Positions 15,735-27,330 of a stretch of DNA of 64,000 nt are shown one piece after another. Position 1 is the stretch's first letter, and every line of letters starts with the position of its first letter. Origin of the DNA: Diplosphaera chodatii (lineage: Eukaryota > Chlorophyta > Trebouxiophyceae > Prasiolales > Stichococcaceae); the NCBI GenBank assembly GCA_032358165.1, contig JAALGY010000061.1:1612001-1676000 (forward strand). The letters run 5' to 3'. Below the pieces are notes generated by a model, which did not search any database, was not told the DNA's origin, and saw only the letters and a program-made list of their open reading frames with translations. The translations under genes were made by a program, and so were the position numbers.

Positions 15735-18575
15735 ACGCAGGTGCCGCCGCAGCTGCTGCAGCGGGCGCAGCCGCACCGGCTGCCGCTGCAGCGGCAAATT
15801 GAAGCACACGAAGGACACGAAATCAGCAGGGCCAACAGCACCAATGCCCTTGGCAGCAGGGTCCCGATCAATCTGTCAGCGCCTGTATGGGGACACTGAA
15901 AGCACAGATGAAGTCAGGACAGAAGTTCTGGGTGATCGCAGCCAACTCTTAGACTCGAATAACTGACGCTGAAGATCAGAAAATTCGGACTCTGGGGTGA
16001 AGACCGAACTAGCTAGGGCTCAAGCTTGAAGGCTTGCGCCAGTGCCAATTGATGTTGTGGTTTCAGGTTGTGCAAAGCATTTAGTCAAAGTTTTTTGCGA
16101 AAGTCGTGAAGGATGTGAAGTCGTGTTGAGAGCGTGCATCATGAACTGCGTGTAACAGGACCTGACGAGCATGCCTGTGACACATGCAGCCTGCCATTGC
16201 TCAGCACGCTGTGCAGTGCCGTTCGTGCAGATGCATGCTGCAGGGTTTGCCTGGCCTACACATCACGGCATGGAATTACACGCGCGATCAGCATACAGTT
16301 CAAAGGAACCGCTGGCCTTGTCTCAACCAGTGAACTCGACAGCCGCAGGGCTCTGTGACTGCAATTGCAGCGCCTGGCACCCTCGGCCGCCATGATCCTA
16401 TGTGTCATGGCGTGGCGGCAGCTATGCCAGCACGCTGCTGACATGTCACCGCAGCTGCCGCCACGAGTCGCCTGCATCGGCGCCGCCGCTGGCCGCTGCT
16501 GTGTGCAGATCCCGGCTGCACGCGGCAAGCCTGCCCATGAGCAGACTACTAGCTGTTGCAATGTGCTCGCAGAATGTGAGGCCACTGCCCGCCAGCCATG
16601 ATGACCTTGGGATTGCCTCCTGATGCCACAGACAGCACCCGCCTCTCAAAGCATCTGGTCAGCACAGGCGTTGATCAGAGCCCGCAATGTGCTGCAGTCT
16701 CCTGCCGCCTGGCGCCAAGGCCTCGCTGCGCACCGGAACACAGGTAGTGGCCATCCTGTTGGGACCATCCTGGCGTGCTGGGTGTCGTGCTTGGGTGCAA
16801 CGGGTGCTAACGAGCTCATTGTCAGGGATCGTCAAGCCATCAGTGTGACCTGCTGCTGTGTACTTCGTCCGAGACGAGAAGGCAGCCTGACCTGATATGT
16901 CTTCAGGTACAAACGGATGCCAGAGCTGCGGGCTCCGAGCTGCAGCGGCTTTCCATTCAGCTGTTGCGCCGTCTGCTGATCCGGCAGCAGCGGTACATGC
17001 CTCAAATGTCAGCAGTTAACCCACCGACTCACCGCTGCAACTGGCTGCTGTGCTGCCGGTATGAGCTGTACTTGTGGCAGCGCACGTGGAGCGGCTGCAC
17101 TGTGGACACGACTGGCAGCCGTCTGTAGCGCGCGACCCCCGTGCAGTGCTTCCTGCGGCTTTGTGTGCAGCGATGTGACTCGCTGGTTTCTGCTGCCGCT
17201 GAGGTGTTGCCATCTGCAGGCATCACAAACCCACTTGAGCACCGCGTTACTCAGGGGGGATCTTGAGGCGTACTGCAAAGCGTTCAACATGGTGCATGTC
17301 CAAGCTGCTGTCACACCCTGCGAGAAGCCTGTAGCACCGTCACCTGACATTGGCTGGTCATCAGCGCCGATCGGAGCGGCAAACAGCGCTGCAATGGCTG
17401 GTGCGCTGGGCGGCATTGGCGCTGGGTCATGTAGATGTTATGTCGATCGCGTGCTCAGATTGTGCATATGTATCTGCGCTTTATGATGCTGCTCGACAGG
17501 AACCTGACGACACAGCGGTGGCTTGCCACATGAAGCCAGAATCACTTTTGAACGCAACTCTTGCGCTCCTAATGTCAAGGCATTTTTCCAGCATACAGAA
17601 ACCGTCTGCTCCCTAAGCGAAAGGCAGATCGACTGTCACCTGGGGCTGCACCTGTGTTGATGTGTAAGGGGAAGGACCAGTCGCGAGGTCTACTGTCACA
17701 GACCAGACATCTTGCAAACCACCCGAGGGCTTGTATGCCGCTGCATGACACCAAGAAATCTGTGCGGTGAGCACAGTCCTGTGAGCGGTCCTCTGCCTGC
17801 ACTGCATGCGCGCCCTGCGATTCGGTCCAGGTTGCAAGGGGACGATCAATCGCGGGGTCGCGGGCGACAAGGGGAATAGAAGATGTTCCCCTCGCTGGCA
17901 AGCGGAAAGCGCCCGACATCAGCCTGGCTGTCCTGTCGTGGGCACGACATTCACTTACTTGTTTTGATTGCGATCGATGTAGCGATCTAAAAGCCAGCGC
18001 GCTGCCGACGCGCAGCAGCTGCGCCGCATCACAGCTTGTGCTGTCACAAGGTGCCCAGCATAAGCGTGGCCAACCAACATCACCTGCAATCAGCGGTCCA
18101 ACAATAGTGCACAATGCGTGATAGTGCTCTGAAGGCTACAGAGGCCTTGGGTAGTCAGTTTCGCAGCGGTGTCTGTGCCAGGCAAGGAGGCATGTGCGAG
18201 TGTGGGAGCATGTGCGGTGGTGTGTGGAAGGTGACTGGGAGGACCAACAACACTGAAACCTGACAATTTACCGATGTCGTCCTCGAAAGTTGTCAAAACA
18301 GAAGCATTCTGCAGCAAGAGCAACTCGCAAACTCTCTGAATGTTGTGTTCAAAACTCGAACAAGCGCACAGGTGCGCAACGCAGCTCATAGCTAGATTCT
18401 GTCATCTTACTGTTAGTGCTGGTTCCTGGCTGGAGAAGTGCGCCTGGTTGTACCAGGCATGGGATAATGCACAACAATGCAGCGGAGGCCTGGCACAGAG
18501 TTCACCGCAGCTGAGGCCTGGGGCAGCCGACACAGCAGCCCTGCCCAGCAGCAGCGGCCCGGCGCAGCTGCCCGC
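15735..18575. other. Intergenic between the two duplicated pairs
   Basis: 2.8 kb with no supported gene on either strand. I found no leftover piece of the flanking duplicated genes and no transposon signature. Presumably it holds the 3' untranslated region of Agd3-like copy 1 and of the converging Cys-rich copy 2. A TGTAA, the usual green-algal polyadenylation signal, occurs near 16150 on the plus strand. Confidence 0.45.
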
Positions 18576-19777
18576 CTACTGGGAGGTGATGCAGGTGTTG
18601 GTGCTGCAGGTCATGCCCAGCTCGCAGCTGGCGCCGCTGGTGCAGCAGGGCAGGCCGTTGAAGCCGCAGGCGAGGGTCTTGGTGGCCGAGAACGTCGCTG
18701 TTGCTGCGGCGCCCTTGGCGAAGCTCTTGCCGGTGATGGTCTTTGCGATGGAGCGCGGTTTGAAGTTCGCTGCGCAGCAGGAACGACACAACGTGTAACG
18801 GGTGCCATCGCAGATCAAGGAGTGCCAAACACATTCCACCGCTTCGCTGCAGAAACAACTGCAATGCGCACTTGCTCAGCCGGGTGCCTGTGCAGGCGTG
18901 CAGCAGGCAGCACTGCAGCATGCTGGCTGGCTGGCAGCAGAGCACACGGCACACTCAGCAGGCAGCGGGTCCCGAGTCATGCAGCGGGGGAATGTCGCGG
19001 GGAACACAAGGTGTGCCAAAGGCGCACGGGCTGGGATGCATAGCGGCTGCACGGCGGCGTCGTTGTCCAGCAGCACCAGGCCCGGCTTGCACGTGGCGCC
19101 ATCTGCAGGCAGCCGGCACCGTGGTTGGGTGTTGAGCATGGTCGAGCTGCAGCTTTGGAGCCGTGCGCAGGCTGACGGGGCGACTGGGAAGGTCATCTTC
19201 AAGTGCTGCCATGAGGCACTGTGGCTGATCAAGTGCCGCACGGCAGTGTGCACGGAGACTGAGAGCAGCTGCGTGCAGCAGACTGCTGAGTGTGCGCGGC
19301 TATCAGCAATCAAGGGGGCCAAGGCAGGTGGAGCGGGGACTCACTGCAGGCGAACTGCATCTGGCCGCCGCACTTGACGCACGACGGGTTCTGCGCGGCG
19401 TCCAGGGTGCCGATCTTCAGCGTCTGGCCGGGAGGGCAGGTGAGGCCCGTGGACACATCACCAACGGTGCCATGCGACAGGCTCAGCCCGATGGCCCTGC
19501 AGTGAACAACAAGCGGCTGTCTACACCTGCCTGCATCTTGCACGGACCGCTGGACCCGGCCTGAGACCATCATGTATGCAGATAGCATGCACACGAGGTC
19601 ATCAAGCGGTGCCAGGATGTTTCAGTAAACCTCGGCTCACCCGGTCTGGCCCGATCCGGGCGCATCCGACCCCAGGATGCCGCGCAGCTTGGTGGATGCG
19701 TGCCCCTGCACGCCTGCCGCCCCGACCAGCAGCACCGCAAGAGCCAGCAGGCAGATTGTGTTGCTGCGCACGGCCAT
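18576..19777 (-). CDS. Small secreted Cys-rich protein, copy 2
   Basis: Four exons (19641-19777, 19345-19496, 19028-19102, 18576-18769) join in frame to 185 residues. Signal peptide MAVRSNTICLLALAVLLVGA, then HASTKLRGILGSDAPGSGQT, nearly identical to copy 1. The CPPGQTLKIGTLDAAQNPSC block and the C-terminal CGFNGLPCCTSGASCELGMT-CSTNTC module are kept with the same Cys spacing. The middle basic stretch has diverged (FKPRSIAKTITGKSFAKG) and lost most of its His/Lys excess. Conserved cysteines with a drifting linker indicate a functional disulfide scaffold. Function unknown; extracellular or wall location is inferred from the signal peptide and from its partner, the Agd3-like enzyme. Confidence 0.8.
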
Positions 19778-20178
19778 CACGGCGATGTGAAGTTGCTTGC
19801 ACCTGCTGCCAATGGGTAGGTCGACGCGGTTTAGGTTGCTGGCGGGCAGTGCAGGCGGGCTCGCAGGTGAACGGAGGATGCTGAGTATGTGCAGAGTGGG
19901 CAGGGGAGTGGCCTTCTTGTGTGTGTGTGTGCGGGTTGGTGGACGGAATGCACGGGGGCGCGTGTCTGAACGGGACGAAGTTCGCGAGTACGAGTACTGC
20001 TCCAGATCTTGTACCAACCCTCGGACGGCGACCCTCCCTCCCACCCAAGATAGATTTTCTCGCCACAGCCCAAGCCAAACGCTCATACCCCGCTCTCCTC
20101 ACCTCAATCTTCTGCCTCGCTTCACCACTGCACGCCGCGGCAGCCCAGCCTCAAGCACTGCTGCACAGTTGCACCACC
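19778..20178. promoter_or_regulatory. Bidirectional promoter region, pair 2
   Basis: 401 bp between the divergent start codons of Cys-rich copy 2 and Agd3-like copy 2, equivalent to 10351-10733. The plus start lies in GCACCACCATGG, close to that of copy 1. A GTGTGTGTGTG run sits at about 19919-19930. By eye the two spacers share little beyond the start-codon context. Confidence 0.5.
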
Positions 20179-23100
20179 ATGGCGGGCAAAGCTGCCCTCG
20201 CACTGGCAGCAGCCTGCTGCCTGCTCCTGACCGCCGTCCCGGCGCTCGCCGCGCCAAAGACGGTGGCTCTGAAGACGCTGCTGCTGACAATTCCAGGGTG
20301 AGCTGCGGTCTCAGGCGGGCTGCCGCATGTTGGCGAGAAACCTGCCCTCTAACCTGCGCCTTGGGGTCAGGGTGTCAGCAAGTAGCGATGCCTTGTTATG
20401 TGCCTGCACGCTCCGGCGACCATCTCTTGGGCCTCTAGGATGCTCCAGCACCTGATGCTGAGCTGCCCAGCTTGCGAAACGCCGATGTTGACCTCGCGAT
20501 CTGGTCTGCTTCGGGGCATGCACGGGGTGCATGCACGGGGCAGCGGGCACCGCTGTTGTCGCGCACTGCATGTGCAAACTACTGAGATCAGCTAGGGACC
20601 TGGTATACGGTCGCATCTGTGCTGCACGCCTCATGAACGCTGCTCGTGTGGTGTTTGCAGGTCGCTCGAGACGGACCATATTGAGACGGTGCTGCAGGCA
20701 TATGGCGCGCCGTGGGACAAGTACCCAGTGCAGTCCACAGATATCGAGGGCGGCAGCACAGCCATCAACATGACACAGGTGCGCGATCTCGGCAGGCCAT
20801 GCCAGCTGCAGACTGCCAGTGTCCCAGCTTCCCTCCTGCCATGCAGCACCCGCCAAAAGTGTGGCAGGCTGCTTGCCCCTTGTGACTGGCGTGCAGCACT
20901 TGTGGGCATCACGCTGCAGCAGCAGCAGCATGGTGTCCACATTGCCTTGGCAGCTGCTGGGGTGGACCCAGATGGCGTTGAGCTATCGAGCGTTCAGACG
21001 TCGAGCTGTGCCATCCCTGTGTGCAGTTCCTCACGGACGCCAACGGCAACGGCAAGTATGGCTTCATCGTCGCCATCCCGGCCAACGTCATCAACATCTT
21101 CGGCGGCGTGCTCAGCGCCAACCAGGTGCAAGGCGCTGCAGGCCGCTGTGTCAGGACTTTGCCATGCTGCACTGCGCGGCGTCTGCTCTGTGAGCATCCT
21201 TGCTCGAAGTGCATGCCGCTGCGCCTCAGTCCACCGCTGCTTGACTGACGACTACCTGTGCTGCCGCAGATCTACTCCATCTACGACTACCAGGTCGCCT
21301 ACAACGTGCGCCTGGCGACCGAGAACCCATATGTGCCCACCTTCGGCGCTGACATCCCCGGCGGCCCGCCCGGCCTCGGGGTGAGTCCAGGCTTGGGTGC
21401 TAGTCTGTAGGCAGCATCTGTCGTGCAGATCGAGGCACTACAGGCAGCAAGCTCTGGTGGATCACCAGGCATGGCCGTGAAAGTTCCCTGACGATCGGTG
21501 GTGCCCATTGCGTGACGGCAGGTGGACTATGTGAACGCCAACAGCCCGTACCCGCCAGTCGTCACCGCCAAGGTGGCCACCGGCGCGCCGGTGACGACCT
21601 CCGGTGTGAAGATCGGCGCCCCCATGGACCTGACCGGCCTGTACACCGCGCCCGTCAAGATCACCAACGCCACCCGCTCCACGGTGAGAGACACCGCGGC
21701 TGCTGTCGAACCCCGACAGCCCCCCTGTTGCCTTGTACGCAGCTGTCAGTTTGCTTAGCTGCAGGGCACACCCGCGGGCGCTGAAGTGCTGCTGTTGTCC
21801 TTCTTGCGCAGGGTGTCATGAACGCGGTGACGCCGACGGCGTACGCCACGGGCTACACTGCCGTGACCACCAAGTTCGACACCGGGCGCGAGCAGTTCAC
21901 CGCCTTCTACCCCTGCGCCGCCTTCGCCTCGGACTGCATCCTGACCGCGCACTTCTACTACGCGTGGGGCATGCACGGCATCCTGCCCGGCGCCCGCGAC
22001 GCCCTCTTCTCGGTCCAGGTGTGCATCTGCTGAACACTTTCCAGAACGTGAACGAGTGCAGTATCACGATGGCATGAAGTGCGAGGCTGCAGGATGACAG
22101 CATGACGTACCTGCTGAGCAACCTATCTATCTGTCCTCAGATGCCTGCTGATGACTGCTGCAGATTGACGACCTGTTCCTGGAGACCGAGGAGCCGTTCA
22201 ACACCACCGCCAGCTACCGCATGACGCCCACAGACTCCAAGAACCTGGCCACCTTCGCCGCCAATGTGCCCTCCCTGCCCGCCGGATCCAGCTTCAGGGT
22301 GGGTGTCCGCACTGCTCTAACGTGTTTGTCCAGGCGCACACAAGCGCGTCCCTCTGCCATGCCCTTTAGCGCCCAGCTTCAGCGACGGTCGATGATGGCT
22401 AAGTCTGCTTGTACCCCTGCAGATCGAGATCGTGTACAACAATGGCGGCTACATCGCGACAGCACAGGAGGAAGCTTACTACAATGTGTTCTCAGATGAT
22501 GAGCCCGCCGACACGCTGCAGACCTTCCAGAAGCCGCCAGGTACTGAGCTGCCCCAGCACCATCAGTGGGCTGTTACACAGTCACCAATTGAACTATCCT
22601 GAGCTGTGAGTGCACAGTATCTCGTGCGGCTGGAAGCTGTGATATGCGTGCCATCCATAACAACAGCCGCCTGCACCGCGCACAGGCACCGGCACGCCGC
22701 TGATGGACCCCAACCCGAACATCTCCTTCTGGAACTCGTCTTCGTGGAAGACCGGCGACCCGCTGTTCAACGAGATCGCGTACGGCACCAGCGGCATGCA
22801 GTTCTTCCTGGGCCACCACACCTTCTCGCACGAGAACCTGAACAACGTCACCTACCAGGACGCGCTGCTGCAGATCCGCCTCAACCAGGTGCGCGTGCCC
22901 CGCTGCCCTTGCCGCGCCTCCGCATTGCGATCACCGCCGTGCTCGCCTGCAGCCCGTCAGGAGTGGTGCCTCAGCAGACTCAGCAGAGCATACCGTTGCT
23001 GCCATGACACGCGTACAGCATTGTACTGGGTGTGTCAGACCCAACACTGTTTGAGAAGGCAGCATCGCTGATCTGTTATACATACTCTGTTGCTGCGCAG

Positions 23101-24959
23101 GCCGCCGCGGCGTCGTGGAACACCACCAACGGCAAGTTCAACCGCTTCTCCCAGCAGGCGATGGTCACGCCCGCCATCTCAGGCCTCCGCAACGTGGACG
23201 CACTGCAGGTGTGTGCCAACAGCATCGATTGCAACAGTGACTCCTCCACCTAATTTGTGTCAAAAAGGATCATAAGCCTTGAATTGACGACTTTGCCTTC
23301 GCTGCCTCGGCACCTGTCTTGTGTGCCCACTACACTGTCTTGCTCACTGAGGCTGACTCCTGCTCCCTCCCTCCCGCTGCAGGCCCTGATGGACGCGGGC
23401 ATCGTGGCCAGCGTCGGCGACACCTCGTGGCCCCACCTGCGCAACCAGGCCAACCCGTGGCAGGCGCAGGTCCTGTCCGTGGCCGCCAACCAGACCGTCG
23501 ACGGTGCGGCCCGCTCCCGGCCCCGTGGCTGACTGTTCTGCGAGCACATGGTGTGCGCACTTGCCGCCAGGCGACGTCACGTTACATGCCGCAGCCAATT
23601 GCAGAACTGCGACGGTGTGCACTGGGATCTGACTCTTGACGCACATCTGCAGGCTACATGATCATCCCGCGCTCCCCAACAGAGGTGTACTACGACGTGT
23701 CCACCGAGAAGGTGGAGGCGCAGCTGTACAACTGGTTCTACTGCTGCAACACCACCTCCAACCCCAACTGCCCCACCAGTGAGTCGCCGCCTGCCCCCAG
23801 AAGGGCCCGTATCATCAATGCTCGTCCGCCACTGACCGTACCAGCAGCCGAGCAGCTGCACTGGCATGCCCAGCCCTGCTGCTGCCGCCGCCGACTTGAG
23901 CTCACACGCTGTCACCGTCCACCCGCAGACGGCTGCGAGGCTGGCAAGCCGTTCACGGTGCCGTCCACCTGGACCGACATCCTGAACCGGGAGCAGGCGC
24001 GCGTGATGCGGCTCATGCTGGCGCTGCGCCCCGACGGCCACATGTTCCACCAGGTGACCGCCGCATGAGCGCCCGCTGAGCCCTGACGCCTGGTGTGACC
24101 TTGTGCCGCCAACCCCATTCTGTGTCCCAGCGAGCTCACCATTGACTGCCGCCCGCAGGCCAACACCCGCACCGACGCCGGGTCGGGCTCCAGCCTGCTG
24201 AAGCAGTGGATCACCAAGATCATCGCGGGCTACTCGTCCAAGGTTACCTGGCCGCTGCAGTCGCTCAAGCTGGACGACCAGCTCACCTTCTCCAAGGTGC
24301 CGCCTCCCCCCACCTGCGTCTTGTTGAGGGTTCACGCGTCCTGCTCAGCAGCAGCTTAAGGGGACGCCTGCTGTGCTGAGTGGACTGCTGGGCTGAGCCT
24401 CAGCTGCTGAGAGGGTCTACTGCCCTCTTGCACTCCATTGCTGAGAGGCAGTGTGCTGACCTCCCTCCTTTCTGGTGTTGCTGCAGAAGCGCATCGCCCG
24501 CGACGCCTGCGCGCCGCAATACTCCATCACCTTCGACGATGTGTCGAAGAACTGCTCGTCGCTGACTGTGAGCTCCCCGGTCGGCAACTGCGCCGCGGGC
24601 CTCATGATCGCGTCGACCGCCGTCACCGGCGCAGACCCCAACCCCCGGGTGAGCTGCCTCTGCAGTCTTCCATCAGCGTTGTCAGTCAGCTCCTCCTGTC
24701 TTGAAACGCTGCTGCCATCCCCTGGTGCAGGGTGTTGTGCCCGCGTGCTGGTCTTGCTACTGCTCCCTGCTGTCGCTGCTCCTGCGGCCTGCTGCCGCCC
24801 GCTGCCCGCCCGATTCCTCCTGCTGAGCGCTTCAGTGGTTTACCACTCCAGGTCCTGGGCACAGAGCCGCGCCTGTACCAGGTCACGCTGCCGGCGGCGG
24901 CGGGAACCACCCCCGCCAGCAAGACCCTCACGCTCGGGAACACCATCCGGTGGGCGTGA
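20179..24959 (+). CDS. Agd3-like polysaccharide deacetylase (CE18 type), copy 2, intact
   Basis: Sixteen exons join without a break into 719 residues: 20179-20297, 20661-20778, 21027-21125, 21270-21380, 21522-21683, 21812-22018, 22164-22298, 22423-22540, 22686-22888, 23101-23208, 23383-23503, 23653-23778, 23929-24053, 24159-24296, 24487-24648, 24852-24959. Signal peptide MAGKAALALAAACCLLLTAV. Conserved features: DLTGLYTAPVKITNATRS, FDTGREQFTAFYPCAAFASD, YYAWGMHGILPGARD, FFLGHHTFSHENLNNVTY (HxxxH metal site), AMVTPAISGLRNVDAL, GDTSWPHLRNQANPW, and WFYCCNTTSNPNCPT with several cysteines. All introns are GT-AG. Thirteen of the other fifteen exons have the same length as in copy 1; exon 9 is 3 nt longer and exon 16 also 3 nt longer. 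Predicted to be secreted and to remove N-acetyl groups from a GalNAc/GlcNAc-containing polymer. The Agd3/CE18 assignment is by motif and context; a divergent polysaccharide deacetylase is the alternative. Confidence 0.8.
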
Positions 24960-26307
24960 GCGGGTCCGACGCTGTGCAGCTCCGGCAGCCATCGCCGCAG
25001 CGGGCGTGTCCTCCCGGCAGACAGCAGCGGCAGCGGCTCAATGGCAGCTGAGGTCGAAGAGCAAGACCTGCCTGCTGGGGGCTCTGCTGGTGCCTTGGAC
25101 GCAAGAGGTCCAGGCTGCTGCGGCATCTGACAACCAGTGGATTTATGCGTATGACTATGGGGATCGCCCACCGATATCGGTGGGCTGGGCACCAGCGCGC
25201 GCTTGGCCTATCGCCTGCTTTGGCGTTGCTTCAGCGGTAACCCTTCTTTTGGCGGGGTGCACTGGTGACAAGACTAGCTAGACCCGAACTTTGCGCCAGC
25301 ACCTCTTGCTCTGTGGTTTATTTGCTTCGTGTACAGACACAGAATAGGATGTGCAGCAGATTTTTGAGAGTCGTTTGAGCGAGCTTGCAGGACTTAGTGA
25401 TAGGTCGTAAGAATGGGCTGTTGACAACCTTCAGAGATGGACATCCGTCATCAGGCACAGCCTGCCGCCGCTCACACATTCTGTAGCAGCACTTCCCCGC
25501 CGCATGCAGCTCACAGTATGTTGTCACCGTGCACACACCCAACACAGCAGCGCTAGTGAAGGTGTCCCCCAACACTCGTCGTCACCATGCCCTGCTGGTG
25601 TCAGGGTCGTGGTCCGTCAGACAGACGTCCGTGCCCACAACTGGTGGCTCAATAGCGCTGCCGCCGAGGCTGGTGCTCGCGTGGTATCACCCATATATAG
25701 CATGGGATGCCCATAGAGTCCATGCACTGCTGCCGCTTCTGGGTCGGCGTGCAAGGTCTGCTGGATATCGGCTCCACAAACAAACAGCAAGCTCCTCCGC
25801 TCCCACCCTCGCTTGCCGCCGCCAGCATGGGTCCTCCAGCTTGCCCCAGTCCTGTGCTGCGCGTGCCGGACGGACGTTGCGCCACTATCGCAGCTTTCGT
25901 ATCAGTGCACTCGCTGTGCTGGAAGATACACACTGTCAGCTTGGTGCTGCAGATCCTGAGGGCCGCCGTGCTCCTCACATGGATGCTACAGCGCACATCC
26001 TGCTGGATGCGCACACCCACAGGCGGCAGTACTCCCTCCCTTTCACCGACGGAAGTACACGACCAGGCGCAGCTACATTGCAGAGAGCGGCCCTGGGGAA
26101 AGGGGGGAGAACACATAAGCAAGGATGTGCCCGTACTTTGGCACAATCAGCTTTCTCACACCAACAATCGGCTGATGAGAGGGACCTCGACTTGCCAACC
26201 AGAACCTACGCGGTCCCGTCCGCTCACGCGCTTCAAATCTGTCAGTCCGCTGCCAAGGCCCATCGCACTTGTACAGCGTTGTTTTTGCCGGCTCCCAGGC
26301 GCCCAGG
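24960..26307. other. Intergenic, no supported gene
   Basis: Holds the 3' untranslated region of Agd3-like copy 2 and the promoter of the GH114 gene. Some frames are open across parts of it but show no motif or splice logic. A TATATA at about 25695 is too far upstream of 26308 to be a confident core promoter element. Confidence 0.45.
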
Positions 26308-27330
26308 ATGATGGGCAGGCCGTTTGCCGCAGCCATGCCGATGGGCGTCTTGATTGTGCTACTGCTGCTGGTCCCCACCCTCCAGGCTGCTGTGGTGAAG
26401 CCCAAGCCCAAGCCAAAGCCGAAGCCAACGCGCAAGCCGACGGCCAAGAAGCCCGTGTGGAAGGCCCTGAGCCGCAACGTGCCGTGGCAGTGGCAGCTGG
26501 ACGACAATGGCTCGATTTCTCGGGTCAAGGGCGTCACAATGTATGACATCGATTTCGACACCGCGGCGGACCAGATCAAGGTCCTGCGCAAGGCGATCAA
26601 GGGCGTCCAAGTCATCTGCTACATCAGCGTGGGCACCTGGGAGAGCCAGCGGCAGGGTCTGGACAAGTCCCGGCGAGGCATCCCGCCCTCCGCATGGAAG
26701 GGCCTCACAGGCCGTGCCTACTCGCCTCCCTTCCAAGACGAGAAGTGGCTGGACATCCGCAACCCGCGTGTGAAGACGATCATGCTGCGCCGCTTCGACT
26801 TCGCTAAGCGCATCGGCTGCGATGGCATTGAGCCGGACAACACGGGGGCATACACGGAGAGCACCGGCTTCCCTCTGACAGCCAAACACTCGCTCGACTA
26901 CAGCCTGTGGGTCGCGCGTGCCGTGCACGCTCGTGGCATGAGCGTCGGGCTGAAGAACACGGTGGACCTGCTGCCGCAGCTGAACAAGTACTACGACTGG
27001 TTCCTGAACGAGCAGTGCCCCGAGGACAACAGCTGCGGAGCATACAACGTGGTCGGCAAGACCAAGCCGGTGTTCATCGTGGAGTACTGCGACGCCACCG
27101 AGCAGGACAACGGCGTCACGCAGGACCCGGGGTGCTTCTGCCCCGCCCTCATCAAGGCGGGCTTCAACGCGCTGCTGAAGACCACCGACGTGAACGGCAT
27201 GCGCACCACCTGCCGGGACTACTGCTCGCGGTACAAGTGCCCCGGGCGCGGCAGCCGCCGCAACTGCAACGCCACCAAGGCCAACGTGTGCGCCACGGTC
27301 TTCCGCATTCCCCCGGTCAAGGCTGGGTAG
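26308..27330 (+). CDS. GH114 endo-alpha-1,4-polygalactosaminidase (Ega3-like), secreted
   Basis: Single exon, 340 residues from the Met at 26308 (26311 also possible; an in-frame upstream Met at 26269 would bury the signal peptide). Signal peptide is MMGRPFAAAMPMGVLIVLLL ending near TLQA, then a Lys-Pro repeat linker (KPKPKPKPKPTRKP). The GH114 domain shows WQWQLDDNGSIS, MYDIDFDTAA, VICYISVGTWES, WLDIRNPRV, IGCDGIEPDNTGAYTESTGF, MSVGLKNTVDLLPQ, DWFLNEQCPEDNSC and PVFIVEYCDA. The Asp of EPDN and the Glu of LNEQC are 58 residues apart and fit the acidic catalytic pair proposed for fungal Ega3. GH114 enzymes cut alpha-1,4-linked galactosamine stretches. It is the only intronless gene in an intron-dense region, which suggests later arrival. 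Confidence 0.92.
   Translation: MMGRPFAAAMPMGVLIVLLLLVPTLQAAVVKPKPKPKPKPTRKPTAKKPVWKALSRNVPWQWQLDDNGSISRVKGVTMYDIDFDTAADQIKVLRKAIKGVQVICYISVGTWESQRQGLDKSRRGIPPSAWKGLTGRAYSPPFQDEKWLDIRNPRVKTIMLRRFDFAKRIGCDGIEPDNTGAYTESTGFPLTAKHSLDYSLWVARAVHARGMSVGLKNTVDLLPQLNKYYDWFLNEQCPEDNSCGAYNVVGKTKPVFIVEYCDATEQDNGVTQDPGCFCPALIKAGFNALLKTTDVNGMRTTCRDYCSRYKCPGRGSRRNCNATKANVCATVFRIPPVKAG
26396..26452 (+). repeat. Lys-Pro dipeptide repeat in the GH114 gene
   Basis: Tandem AAGCCC/AAGCCA-type hexanucleotide units encode alternating Lys-Pro just after the signal peptide. A basic, extended linker like this could bind an acidic wall matrix or space the catalytic domain. It is also prone to repeat-number change. Confidence 0.8.

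Larger units (their letters stand above)
18576..24959. repeat. Segmental duplication, divergent-pair unit, copy 2
   Basis: Second copy of the Cys-rich/Agd3-like pair, in the same orientation as 9103-15734 and therefore a direct tandem duplicate, separated by 2.8 kb. This copy has the intact deacetylase reading frame. Confidence 0.85.

Noticed and set aside
19637..20086. In-frame N-terminal extension of Cys-rich copy 2 upstream of 19777
   Set aside because: It would bury the signal peptide and is not matched in copy 1, where the protein starts at the equivalent Met.
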